Both the position numbers and the translations under genes were made by a program. The notes under the pieces are model-generated. The model saw nothing but the letters and a program-made list of their open reading frames with translations. It was not told the origin of the DNA and did not search any database. Of a stretch of DNA of 15,608 nt, positions 1 to 6,781 are shown piece by piece (the first letter of the stretch is position 1; every line of letters begins with the position of its first letter). The stretch is from CAZFCK01 sp964517355 (lineage in GTDB: Bacteria > Desulfobacterota > Desulfovibrionia > Desulfovibrionales > Desulfovibrionaceae): the NCBI GenBank assembly GCA_964517355.1, contig CAZFCK010000104.1, forward strand, positions 1 through 15,608, read 5' to 3'.

Positions 1-40
1 CATAAGAGCATCTAGCGCTTTTCAAGCGTGAGATGCTCTA
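1..40 (+). repeat. Repeat A, partial copy cut by window start
   Basis: These 40 bases match the last 40 bases of the full 105-bp repeat A copies at 5283-5387 and 12979-13083. They hold the third hairpin of the element (arms AGAGCATCT and AGATGCTCT around an inner CGCTT/AAGCG stem) and end in TA. The rest of the copy presumably lies left of the window. It sits downstream of the qrc terminator. Confidence 0.9.
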
Positions 41-123
41 GTCAGCGTTTCCTTAGAAATGGGAAATGGTATAACAGCTTCTTAAGCCGCCGAAGGTTTT
101 CCTCATTCAATGTCGGCATGCTC

Positions 124-153
124 AAAAAAAAGAGGCCGGCAAAAGCCGGCCTC
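124..153 (-). terminator. Rho-independent terminator of the qrc operon
   Basis: On the minus strand, 28 bases after the qrcD stop codon, a perfect 9-bp GC-rich stem (GAGGCCGGC / GCCGGCCTC) with a four-base loop is followed directly by eight T residues. This is a textbook intrinsic terminator in the direction of qrcABCD transcription, so the operon very probably ends here. Confidence 0.93.
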
Positions 154-181
154 CGAGTGATGATTACAGTGCTTGTTGCTA

Positions 182-1417
182 TTAGGTGCCTGGGTTGAGC
201 TTCTTTTCCTGCGGGAAGATCGGCAGGTACCGGTAGGAGAGGGACAGAATCAGGAAGCCGTAAGCCAGAACCAGGAAAGACGGCGCCCATTCGGCCCAGT
301 TGGGAACGTAACTCTGCCATTTGTCGAAAGGCATCACAGGAATGGCCAGGGACTGGACCGTGAAGACGAAACGGTTGATGGTCACGCCGGTGCAGTCGAG
401 GATGGCCGCGGTGTAGAGCAGGGCCGGATTGTTGCGAAAGGACGGCACCATCAGCATCACGGCGGGAACGACGCCGCACAGGCCCACTTCCGCCCAGAGC
501 AGCCACGTACCGTAGATTTCATTGTACATCTGGTCAAAGGTCAACCCCACGCTGGGCAAGTAGCCGAATTCCCAGGCCAAGGTATCAAGGATCTTGAAGA
601 CGACGTAGATGGAAAGCATGGTGCCGGCAATTTTGCCCATCAGAGCTTTGGTCTTGAAATCGACCAGTTGGCGGCCGGTGAGGATTTCCATGAGCTTGCA
701 CACAAGCACGGTGAATACCGGTCCGGAGCCCACGGCGGAGAGCACGAACAGGAAGAACGTCCAGGGCCAGATGAAAAAGCCTTCGCGGAAGGCGAAAGGA
801 CGGGCGAAGAGCACGCCGTACATGCCGCCGAGAGAGCCTTGGTGGAAGAAGGAAAGGAAAGCGCCCATGCCGGCGAAAAGGGGCATGGTCACGTGGAAGT
901 TATGGGCAATGGCGTGCAGCAGGGGAATCTTGTTCAGCTGGCGGTTCTCGAGGATCAGCGGAACGTATTCAATGGCCAGCACACCGAGGTAACAGGTGAT
1001 GCAGAACATCACTTCGACGAGCATGGAGTGGACGTTGGGGTGCCAGAAACCGAACCAGGAGCGCACCGGCTGCCCCACGTCGAGTCCGAGGATGATCATG
1101 GCGCCCGAGTAGCAGATGAAGCCCACGATGACGGCGAGGTTGATGATGTTTTTCAGTTCATCGATATTGAGGATATAGCGCAGCAGACCGGTGAAGAACG
1201 CACCGGCGCCAAGTGCGATGACGGCGAGGTCGAAGGTGATCCAAAGGCCGAATCCGAAGTAGTCGTCCAGGGCGGTGACACCGAGACCAAAGCCGAGGAT
1301 AAAGAAAATGGCATAAGCGCCCCAGGCCAGAAACAAGCCGATGAAGCCAAGCCAAGCGAGAAACTGCCAGAAGGAGCATCTGGGCAGTCCTTCGGGAAAC
1401 AGTGCTTTATCAATCAT
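182..1417 (-). CDS. qrcD: QrcD, NrfD/PsrC-family membrane subunit of menaquinone reductase
   Basis: Integral membrane subunit of the Qrc complex, expected to bind menaquinone in the cytoplasmic membrane and take electrons from the QrcC iron-sulfur clusters. The 411-residue product has about ten hydrophobic segments. The first runs roughly from residue 16 to 45, and a later one carries a conserved-looking SAVGSGPVF stretch. The PVRSWFGFWHPN loop before a membrane helix is typical of the NrfD/PsrC family. The start ATG lies 12 bases after qrcC, and its ribosome site (AGGGGGA) overlaps the qrcC stop codon, which points to translational coupling. It is the last gene of the operon, followed by a strong terminator. 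Family membership is clear; the exact name depends on the qrcABC context, which fits fully. Confidence 0.93.
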   Translation of the reverse strand: MIDKALFPEGLPRCSFWQFLAWLGFIGLFLAWGAYAIFFILGFGLGVTALDDYFGFGLWITFDLAVIALGAGAFFTGLLRYILNIDELKNIINLAVIVGFICYSGAMIILGLDVGQPVRSWFGFWHPNVHSMLVEVMFCITCYLGVLAIEYVPLILENRQLNKIPLLHAIAHNFHVTMPLFAGMGAFLSFFHQGSLGGMYGVLFARPFAFREGFFIWPWTFFLFVLSAVGSGPVFTVLVCKLMEILTGRQLVDFKTKALMGKIAGTMLSIYVVFKILDTLAWEFGYLPSVGLTFDQMYNEIYGTWLLWAEVGLCGVVPAVMLMVPSFRNNPALLYTAAILDCTGVTINRFVFTVQSLAIPVMPFDKWQSYVPNWAEWAPSFLVLAYGFLILSLSYRYLPIFPQEKKLNPGT

Positions 1418-1429
1418 GGCATTTTCCCC

Positions 1430-2320
1430 CTAGACCTTTTCGTCAGGCAGATAGTTGTCGAGTTGCCTGAGCACCCATTCCCGGCGGCTCACGTAAAATA
1501 CCTGCGGGTAGGTGCCGAGGCGTTCCAGCATGCGGCGGACGTTCGGGTTGAAGGTCTGCAGATAATCCTCGCCCGGATGCTCGCCGTGTCCATGCCCGTA
1601 TTCGCCGAACATGGCTTTGTATTGTTCGTCCGAGGGCTCCTGCTTGAAAACGACACTGTGTACGGCATGGTTGGGATTGCGCAGGTCTCCGAAGATGATG
1701 GCACCGTTGGGGCATGCCTCGGTGCAAGAGGTGACGTATTCGCCGTCTTCCAGATCCCAGGGATCGCGTCCTTCAACACGGGCCTTGTCTTTTGCCTTCA
1801 TCCAGCGATGGTGGCAAAAGGTGCATTTTTCCACAACGCCGCGGGGACGTACGGACACGTCCGGGCACAGGGTCTTTTCCATGCCTTCGGGCCAGACGGG
1901 ATCAAACCAGTTGAAGTACCGTGCATGGTAAGGGCAGGAGGCCATGCAGTACCGGCAGCCGAAGCAACGCGGATATATCTGGCTCACTATGCCGCCGTTT
2001 TCGTCCTTTTTGGTGACGGTGGCGGGACACACCGAAACGCAGGAAGGGATGCCGCAATGCATGCAGGGGCGCGGCAGATAGGCGGTGTCGTGTTCCGGGA
2101 AGCTCTTACCGTTGGACAACTGATAAACCAGCATCCAGGTCATTGAACGCAGTTTGTTGCTTTGGTCGCGGTTGTACTGTCCGAAACCGCTGCGCTGCAT
2201 AATGGGTACGTTGTTCTCGGCCTGGCAGGCCACCATGCACGCACCGCAGCCCGTGCATTTGTCCAGGTCGATGGCCATCCCCCATCTGATGGTAAAGTCT
2301 ATGTGTTCGTAACTTTGCAT
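1430..2320 (-). CDS. qrcC: QrcC, periplasmic iron-sulfur subunit of menaquinone reductase
   Basis: Ferredoxin-like electron-transfer subunit of 296 residues, placed between the cytochrome/QrcB part and membrane subunit QrcD. Sixteen cysteines form four cluster motifs: C22-x2-C25-x2-C28-x3-C32 near the N-terminus, then CMHC...CVSVC, then CFGCRYCMASC, and a last split set CTFC...CTEAC. This is the DmsB/PsrB/HybA-type fold. No signal peptide is visible, so export would be in complex with the Tat-targeted QrcB, as for related subunits. The start has GGGA upstream and lies 18 bases after qrcB. One cluster may be a 3Fe-4S type, as in related complexes, but all motif cysteines are present and I cannot decide this from sequence. 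Confidence 0.93.
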   Translation of the reverse strand: MQSYEHIDFTIRWGMAIDLDKCTGCGACMVACQAENNVPIMQRSGFGQYNRDQSNKLRSMTWMLVYQLSNGKSFPEHDTAYLPRPCMHCGIPSCVSVCPATVTKKDENGGIVSQIYPRCFGCRYCMASCPYHARYFNWFDPVWPEGMEKTLCPDVSVRPRGVVEKCTFCHHRWMKAKDKARVEGRDPWDLEDGEYVTSCTEACPNGAIIFGDLRNPNHAVHSVVFKQEPSDEQYKAMFGEYGHGHGEHPGEDYLQTFNPNVRRMLERLGTYPQVFYVSRREWVLRQLDNYLPDEKV

Positions 2321-2338
2321 GGCGAATGTCCCTTGCGC

Positions 2339-4408
2339 TTAGATTTTCGCGATCTTGACCGCAGTGCTGGTCCAGACGGGGAAGCCGCTGCCGGCTTCCA
2401 CGGCGACTTGCATCAGCTGGGCCGTGTTGCTGCCCTTGCCGCGGGTGAAGTCGTCAAAGGCCGTATGGCCGAAACCAAGAGGAGCGGCCACAACGCCCGA
2501 CATCACGCCCTCGTCGATGTGCACCAGGGCGGGGCACTCGCCGACCTCGCTCGAGACCTTCACGAAGTCGCCCTCGTTCACGCCCAGTTTGGAGGCTGTG
2601 GCGCTGTTGACGTGCACGAAGGATTTGTCGTCGAGAAGAACGGTATTGCGCACCGTTTTGAGGTTGAAAGGCGGTGTGGACGTGGTTGCCGTGCCGTAGT
2701 TGAGTTTGTTCATCGGCGCCAGCTGCAGGGCGTCCTGGGGAGCCGCGGCCTTGAGGGCCTTGCGCAGCGGTTCGGCGCCCACGGAGGGCATGCCGATGTC
2801 TTCCAAACTCGGGGCCTGGGCGTATTTGCCTTGCAAGCCGTCGAAGGTTTCGCCGATCATCTGGGCCTTGGCGTCCAGCACGTCCTTGAATGTCTCATAA
2901 CCGATATCCATACCCAGGCGTTTGCCCAGGGCTATGAGCACGTCCGCGGCCATGGGCGCGTCCACCAGGGGGGCGATGACCGGGTGTACCGGGCAGTAAA
3001 TGGAGGCGTTCATGGCGAAGGGGGTGCAGACATCGTCGTAGCGCTCCAGGCCGAGAGGCATGGGCAGCACCAGGTCGCAGGCCATGGCGGTTTCATCCAG
3101 GAAACTGGAGAAGGAGACCTTGAACGGAATTTCGGACATGGCTTGGGCCATGTTGGCGCTTTGGGGCAGGGCGTACACCGGGTTGGCTTCGTACACTATC
3201 AGCATTTCCGGTTGCAGTTTGCCCGAGGTCAGGCTTTTGACCAGATCCTGCTTGAACATGACGGCGCTGCGCGGCGCGGCCTTCACTACCTGCGGGATCT
3301 CGGGCAGGGCCACCATGCCGCCCTTTTTATTGATGCCGTTGGCCAGCAGGTTCAAGCCGATACCCGCCATGATGGGTGCCGCGCCGGCGCCCTGGTTGAA
3401 AGAAGAATCCACGATAATCGCCGGGTGGGAAGCTTTGAGGATCTGCTCGGCGAGAAGCGTGATGCTTTTTTCAGGCAGGCCGGTGATGGCTGCGGCTTTG
3501 GCGAGGTCGATAGCGGATACGGCATCCTTGAAGTCTTCGAATTCCATGCTTTCGAAACTGCGGCCCTTCTTGATCAACAGATTCGCCAGGGCGGCGGCGA
3601 GCACGGCTTCCGTACCGGGCTTGATGGGCATCCACTGATCGGCGCCCACCGCGGTGTTGTTCTGCACCGGTCCGGCATAGACGTACATGGCCTTTGGGTC
3701 TGCGCCGTGGGGGCGCTTGGAGGAAAATACCCGGCGGTTGCGGATGGCCGGTCCCCAGGATTCGAGGATATCCGCGCCGATGGCGAGCACGTAGTCGCTG
3801 TTTTCCAGATCGTAGCCCATCAAACCCGCATTGCGCAGTTTGGTGCGCCACACCCTGTTGGCGTTGTGCGCTTCGCAGGGCATGATGAAAAAATTATCAG
3901 AACCGGCCAACGAGCAAAAGCCGGCAAGCACTTCGTTGACGGTGCCGTTTTGGTCGCCGGAAACAACCGCGAGTTTCCCTTGCACGCCTTTAATGGAACC
4001 AAGCTTTTCTTCCATGATGGCGAAAGCCTGCTCCCAGGAAATGGCCAGGAAAGCGTCGTCGTCGGATTTGAGCAAAGGCCGTTTCAACCGGGCGGGGCTG
4101 TAGAGCAATTGCACCTCTGCGGCGGCCATGGAGGAGAGCGCGCCGCCGGAAAGCGGATTGTCTTTATCGCCGATGGCGCGGATGGGGTTGCCGGCCACGG
4201 TGCGCACGTTCAGCGCGCAATTTGTGGGGCAAAGTTTGCTCACGGTCTTGACGTATTCCGAATCGCCTTTGAGGTTGCGCGGTATCCAGGGCCAGTTTTG
4301 CGTCCAGATTGCCAAGTCGTCAGTCAATTTCCAGGGAATGGGCGTGAAAAGGCTGCCCACGGCCCCGCCGACCAAGAATTGAATGAATCCTCTTCTATCA
4401 AGTCCCAT
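2339..4408 (-). CDS. qrcB: QrcB, molybdopterin-oxidoreductase-like subunit without Mo site
   Basis: Large subunit (689 residues) of the Qrc menaquinone reductase, homologous to the catalytic subunits of molybdenum bis-MGD enzymes. The N-terminus carries a twin-arginine signal (DRRGFIQF at residues 4-11, then a hydrophobic stretch), so it is exported folded to the periplasm. The usual N-terminal CxxCxxxC...C cluster motif of this superfamily is not intact: only C60 and C64 (CPTNC) are visible there. This agrees with what is known of QrcB, a structural relative that has lost the molybdenum cofactor. The C-terminal part resembles a molydopterin dinucleotide-binding domain (HVNSATASKLGVNEGDFV). 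The start has GAGG eight bases upstream and lies 14 bases from qrcA. Confidence 0.93.
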   Translation of the reverse strand: MGLDRRGFIQFLVGGAVGSLFTPIPWKLTDDLAIWTQNWPWIPRNLKGDSEYVKTVSKLCPTNCALNVRTVAGNPIRAIGDKDNPLSGGALSSMAAAEVQLLYSPARLKRPLLKSDDDAFLAISWEQAFAIMEEKLGSIKGVQGKLAVVSGDQNGTVNEVLAGFCSLAGSDNFFIMPCEAHNANRVWRTKLRNAGLMGYDLENSDYVLAIGADILESWGPAIRNRRVFSSKRPHGADPKAMYVYAGPVQNNTAVGADQWMPIKPGTEAVLAAALANLLIKKGRSFESMEFEDFKDAVSAIDLAKAAAITGLPEKSITLLAEQILKASHPAIIVDSSFNQGAGAAPIMAGIGLNLLANGINKKGGMVALPEIPQVVKAAPRSAVMFKQDLVKSLTSGKLQPEMLIVYEANPVYALPQSANMAQAMSEIPFKVSFSSFLDETAMACDLVLPMPLGLERYDDVCTPFAMNASIYCPVHPVIAPLVDAPMAADVLIALGKRLGMDIGYETFKDVLDAKAQMIGETFDGLQGKYAQAPSLEDIGMPSVGAEPLRKALKAAAPQDALQLAPMNKLNYGTATTSTPPFNLKTVRNTVLLDDKSFVHVNSATASKLGVNEGDFVKVSSEVGECPALVHIDEGVMSGVVAAPLGFGHTAFDDFTRGKGSNTAQLMQVAVEAGSGFPVWTSTAVKIAKI

Positions 4409-4422
4409 CGTTCAACCCTCGC

Positions 4423-5034
4423 TTATTTATGGCACACGAAACAGGCGTTGCTGGCGTTGGTGTTTTCCCTGTGGTCGGCCAGAGCGTGGCACTCCTCACA
4501 GGTATACATCTTCATCGTGTCCTTGCTGTATTTTGTTAGCCTGTTTTCGTGGTAGGCCGGCGGTTCGTCCATTTCGGCCACGTTGGGGTGGCAGTGGCTG
4601 CACATTTCCGCTTCGTTGTAGTCATGGCACTGACCGCAATTGTCCAGCGTATGGACGGCGTGGCTGAAAAATACATTGTCAGGCTGCTTTTGATACACCA
4701 GCCAGTTCACCTCGCGTTCCCTGTCAACATAATCAGTAATAAATTTCACTTCCTCAGGGTTTTCACCCAGCATGTCGGCGTGGCAGGCCGCGCAGTCTTC
4801 AGTCGTGGGCAGTCCGTGATACGAACCGTCCTCATTGAAGTAGTGGCATGTGGCACACTCCATGCCTGCTTCTTCCATGTGGAGTTTATGACTGAATTTT
4901 ACGGGCTGGTGTTGCTCGCTGAAAAGAGCTTTGGGGAAAAACCACCATCCGACCACCAAGGCAGCGACGACACCAATGAAAAAGGGGGCTGCCGAACATT
5001 TGCTCTGCCCCTTTTTCTGGTCGCAAGAAACCAT
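4423..5034 (-). CDS. qrcA: QrcA, membrane-anchored hexaheme cytochrome c
   Basis: Electron-input subunit of Qrc, which receives electrons from periplasmic type I cytochrome c3. Six CxxCH heme-binding motifs are present (CATCH, CAACH, CGQCH, CSHCH, CEECH, CFVCH; first at residue 60, last at 198). One N-terminal hydrophobic anchor spans residues 15-35 (AAPFFIGVVAALVVGWWFF), so the heme domain faces the periplasm. I chose the ATG at 5034 because AGGA sits about 10 bases upstream; an in-frame ATG at 5052 would add MEERNS but has only a weak ribosome site. First gene of qrcABCD. A promoter and FNR/CRP-type palindromes lie upstream (5114-5158). Confidence 0.94.
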   Translation of the reverse strand: MVSCDQKKGQSKCSAAPFFIGVVAALVVGWWFFPKALFSEQHQPVKFSHKLHMEEAGMECATCHYFNEDGSYHGLPTTEDCAACHADMLGENPEEVKFITDYVDREREVNWLVYQKQPDNVFFSHAVHTLDNCGQCHDYNEAEMCSHCHPNVAEMDEPPAYHENRLTKYSKDTMKMYTCEECHALADHRENTNASNACFVCHK

Positions 5035-5113
5035 GCTGTTTCTTTCCTCCATATCCCTATCCGCCTCATTTAGAATTGAATATTAAGGAATTACCCACCG
5101 TGTCACAAATCAC

Positions 5114-5143
5114 TTTCTACGCATGAGCATTGATTTATGTCAA
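5114..5143 (-). promoter_or_regulatory. Candidate sigma-70 promoter of qrcABCD
   Basis: On the minus strand, a perfect -35 hexamer TTGACA (5138-5143) is followed after 18 bases by a partial -10 TAGAAA (5114-5119). The predicted transcript start is near 5107, giving a leader of about 70 bases before qrcA. A very similar TTGACA/TAGAAA pair with a 17-base spacer precedes the unknown gene starting at 11645. The -10 match is moderate. Confidence 0.45.
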
Positions 5144-5158
5144 GGTGAAACAATTCAC
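5130..5158. promoter_or_regulatory. Pair of FNR/CRP-type palindromes at the qrc promoter
   Basis: Two 5-4-5 inverted repeats lie one base apart. The first (5130-5143) reads TTGACATAAATCAA on the minus strand, one base off both the FNR consensus TTGAT-N4-ATCAA and the symmetric TTGAC-N4-GTCAA form associated with HcpR-like regulators of Desulfovibrio. It overlaps the -35 hexamer. The second (5145-5158) is the perfect GTGAAACAATTCAC. Placement on and just upstream of the -35 fits control by a CRP/FNR-family regulator; which one is inference. Confidence 0.4.
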
Positions 5159-5282
5159 GAACGACAGCTTATGCATTCTTGTTGTTTTCATGGCGAATTA
5201 GCAGCGCTTCTGCCGTTGCGGAGCGGGCTATACGTCAGACGAATTGTTGCGCGCGGTGACATCTTGCCCTGCCGAATTCCCC

Positions 5283-5387
5283 TAGCGCATTTTCGCCTTG
5301 AAACAAGGCTCTCCCCTGAAACAATTTCCAATTGTTCCAGGGAAATGCATAAGAGCATCTAGCGCTTTTCAAGCGTGAGATGCTCTA
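5283..5387 (+). repeat. Repeat A, full 105-bp copy
   Basis: Full copy of a composite element. It begins TAGCGCATTT and ends AGATGCTCTA; the reverse complement of the end, TAGAGCATCT, matches the start at 8 of 10 bases, so the element has imperfect terminal inverted repeats bounded by TA. Inside, stem GCATTT/AAATGC (5287-5292, 5343-5348) encloses hairpin GCCTTG-AAA-CAAGGC (5295-5309) and a 12-bp hairpin with one mismatch (5314-5342). A third two-tier hairpin occupies 5352-5386. No coding capacity. A TA-targeting mini-transposon (MITE) is the best guess. Confidence 0.9.
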
Positions 5388-5443
5388 AAATGAAAGAACA
5401 AAAAGATCGTTACGGCAGATTGAACCGGCGCATAAACGCATAA

Positions 5444-5485
5444 GGCGCACAGTGCGCCGCCAAATTGACGAAATTCGTCATTTTG
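5444..5485. other. Two adjacent strong palindromes
   Basis: GGCGCAC-A-GTGCGCC (5444-5458) is a 7-bp-arm palindrome. Three bases on, TGACGAA-A-TTCGTCA (5466-5480) is another; it extends outward to 5461-5485 through CAAA/TTTG with one T-T mismatch. They lie 57 bases after repeat A. They could be protein-binding sites or remnants of a terminator. No gene is close enough on the plus strand to assign them. Confidence 0.5.
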
Positions 5486-5507
5486 CCGCGCAGGGGGCGT
5501 CCTGACG

Positions 5508-5603
5508 GCTGCGCCGCGTATGCCGCCAAGGCGGAAACGTCCACGCTTCCCCCTTGAGTTATAACCGATCGCTTTTATCCGTTACTCGAGGTTTTACGTT
5601 GGG
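5508..5603 (+). repeat. Diverged repeat block shared with 15322-15392
   Basis: This stretch contains TGCCGCC..GGCGG early and GTTACTCGAGGTTTTACG followed by TTGGG late. The region after uspA has the same order: TGCCGCC..GGCGG, then GTTACTAGAGGTTTTCCT and TTGGG. In both places it lies on the 5' side of a repeat B-like TATAAC or ATAAC stretch, so it may be an occasional upstream extension of family B. Confidence 0.5.
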
Positions 5604-5605
5604 CA

Positions 5606-5739
5606 TGTGCTATAACATTTCGCATTTGTTGAAAACACAAGTGTGAACAAACCGTTTTTCCGGCGTCCAGGGACCTCCCTGGCCGTCGTGCGGGAGCGAG
5701 CCCCCGCGACTTTATTCTTTTTTTTTGTCCGAAGGTCGC
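5606..5739 (+). repeat. Repeat B copy 1, structured element with hairpins and T-run
   Basis: Starts with TGCTATAACATTTCG, an extended -10-like sequence, then TTTGTTGAAAAC. It continues with hairpin CCAGGGACCTCCCTGG (5667-5682) and a second hairpin (5685-5710: GTCGTG, one bulged C, GGG, seven-base loop, CCC, CGCGAC). TTTATTC and nine T residues (5718-5726) follow, and the element ends GTCCGAAGGTCG. It recurs at 12203-12342 and, partly, at 13705-13884 and 15528-15608. Base changes between copies keep both stems paired. It may encode a small RNA, act as a mobile terminator or attenuator, or be a MITE. Confidence 0.85.
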
Positions 5740-5744
5740 GTCCT

Positions 5745-6302
5745 TTATATATAGGTGAAGGGCGAGGCAAAGTCCTGCAAGCGGGGCAATTCCTGATCTT
5801 TCGCGGAGAGGTGCGCTTCATTCAGGGGCCAGGGGATGGCCAGGTCCGGGTCGTTCCAGATCAACCCGGCGTCGTTTTCCGGCGAGTATGGCGCATCCAC
5901 TTTGTACTGAAATTCACTTCCGGGTTCGAGCGTCATATACCCGTGGGCAAAGCCCTTCGGTATCAGAAATTGACGAAAATTGTCCGCGGTAAGTTCCACG
6001 GCTTCCCATTTTCCGTAGGTCGGGGAGCCCTTGCGTAAGTCTACGGCCACATCGTAGACGCGCCCCCTGGTCACGCGCACGAGCTTTGTCTGCGCCGCGG
6101 GAGGTTGCTGGAAGTGCAGGCCCCGCAGGACGCCCACCGTTTCGCTGCGCGCGTGATTGTCCTGGATAAAGTGGTAGACCGGCAGGCCGTGCTTTTGCAT
6201 TGCGAGAGCATTGTAGCTTTCAAAGAAAAAACCCCGTTCGTCTCGAAAAACCCGCGGTTCGATGATGTAAAGACCCGGGATGGAAGTTTCAATCACCTGC
6301 AC
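5745..6302 (-). CDS. rfbC: dTDP-4-dehydrorhamnose 3,5-epimerase
   Basis: Cytoplasmic enzyme that epimerises C3 and C5 of dTDP-4-keto-6-deoxyglucose, the third step of dTDP-L-rhamnose synthesis for O-antigen or other surface polysaccharide. The 185-residue length is normal for RmlC/RfbC. Motifs seen: FRDERGFFFE (19-28), GVLRGLHFQ with catalytic His63, a KLVRVTRGRVYDVAVDLR strand, IPKGFAHGY, and GLIWNDPDLAIPWP near the C-terminus. The start is GTG at 6302, with AAGGAG about 10 bases upstream; an ATG eight bases before it is out of frame and stops after five codons. It lies 43 bases after the PilZ gene, probably in the same transcript. rfbA, rfbB and rfbD are not in the window. Confidence 0.94.
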   Translation of the reverse strand: MQVIETSIPGLYIIEPRVFRDERGFFFESYNALAMQKHGLPVYHFIQDNHARSETVGVLRGLHFQQPPAAQTKLVRVTRGRVYDVAVDLRKGSPTYGKWEAVELTADNFRQFLIPKGFAHGYMTLEPGSEFQYKVDAPYSPENDAGLIWNDPDLAIPWPLNEAHLSAKDQELPRLQDFASPFTYI

Positions 6303-6345
6303 TGGCGCATCGCTCCTTGTTGGCTGATTGCATATCTGTCCGAAG

Positions 6346-6711
6346 TTATTCGTCGATAAAAGGCTTTTCGATCTGTTCCTTGTCGACCATGTCGGGATCT
6401 TGTGAAGAAAAGCGTATTATATTGCGTAAGTGTGTGTAGCTGTCTTCATCCATGCCTTCAAAATCCACAGCCACCTGAGCATGCGTGTGGCGAACGATTT
6501 TTCCCTGGATTGTGAGGCGAACGTCTTCGCTCAGGGGAAGCGTCACGGTGCAAGGCAATCCTTTTTCAATGGACGCAACGGGGTGTTCCAGATCGCACAG
6601 CATGCCTTTGAGGCTTACGTTTTCAGTGGTTATGGCCAGGGATTGCCCCGGTAAATCAATGCGCCCCTTGAAATGGCCCGTGACACGGGTGCGTTTTCTT
6701 GTTTCTTGCAT
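6346..6711 (-). CDS. PilZ-domain protein, probable c-di-GMP effector
   Basis: A single PilZ domain of 121 residues. Both c-di-GMP-binding signatures are present: RKRTR at residues 5-9 (RxxxR) and NVSLKG at 31-36 (NxSxxG), about 25 residues apart as usual. A short acidic tail follows the domain. The start is the ATG at 6711 because a perfect AGGAGG lies six bases upstream; a longer frame to 6789 has no ribosome site and adds no domain. No output domain is attached, so it likely acts on a partner protein. It lies between rfbC (43 bases) and the solute-binding fusion gene (70 bases), so c-di-GMP control of polysaccharide or envelope functions is plausible but inferred. Confidence 0.85.
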   Translation of the reverse strand: MQETRKRTRVTGHFKGRIDLPGQSLAITTENVSLKGMLCDLEHPVASIEKGLPCTVTLPLSEDVRLTIQGKIVRHTHAQVAVDFEGMDEDSYTHLRNIIRFSSQDPDMVDKEQIEKPFIDE

Positions 6712-6781
6712 CGCAGTCCTCCTGGAGCGGTTAACCATGGCCCGGCTTTGAATTAAAAAATGGCGTAATCTCCAATGGGTG

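Larger units (their letters stand above)
5035..5744. other. Gene-free region between qrcA and rfbC
   Basis: About 700 bases without a credible gene, lying between the qrcA start and the rfbC 3' end. It holds, left to right: qrcA leader and promoter/operator candidates (5114-5158), an undescribed stretch (5160-5282), repeat A (5283-5387), two near-perfect palindromes (5444-5485), a block that recurs near 15322-15392, and repeat B copy 1 (5606-5739). A 17-codon frame at 5390-5443 just after repeat A has no ribosome site and is not called. Confidence 0.8.

Noticed and set aside
173..2146. Very long open frame on the plus strand opposite qrcD and qrcC
   Set aside because: Antisense to two certain genes. 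Its translation is rich in His, Gly, Glu and Asp with no domain pattern, as expected from the mirror of GC-biased codons.
2162..4555. 797-codon plus-strand open frame opposite qrcB
   Set aside because: Same reason: mirror frame of a clear Tat-exported Qrc subunit. It has no ribosome site, and its composition is not protein-like.
5390..5443. 17-codon frame directly after repeat A
   Set aside because: No ribosome site, very short and rich in Arg and Lys, with nothing to support translation.
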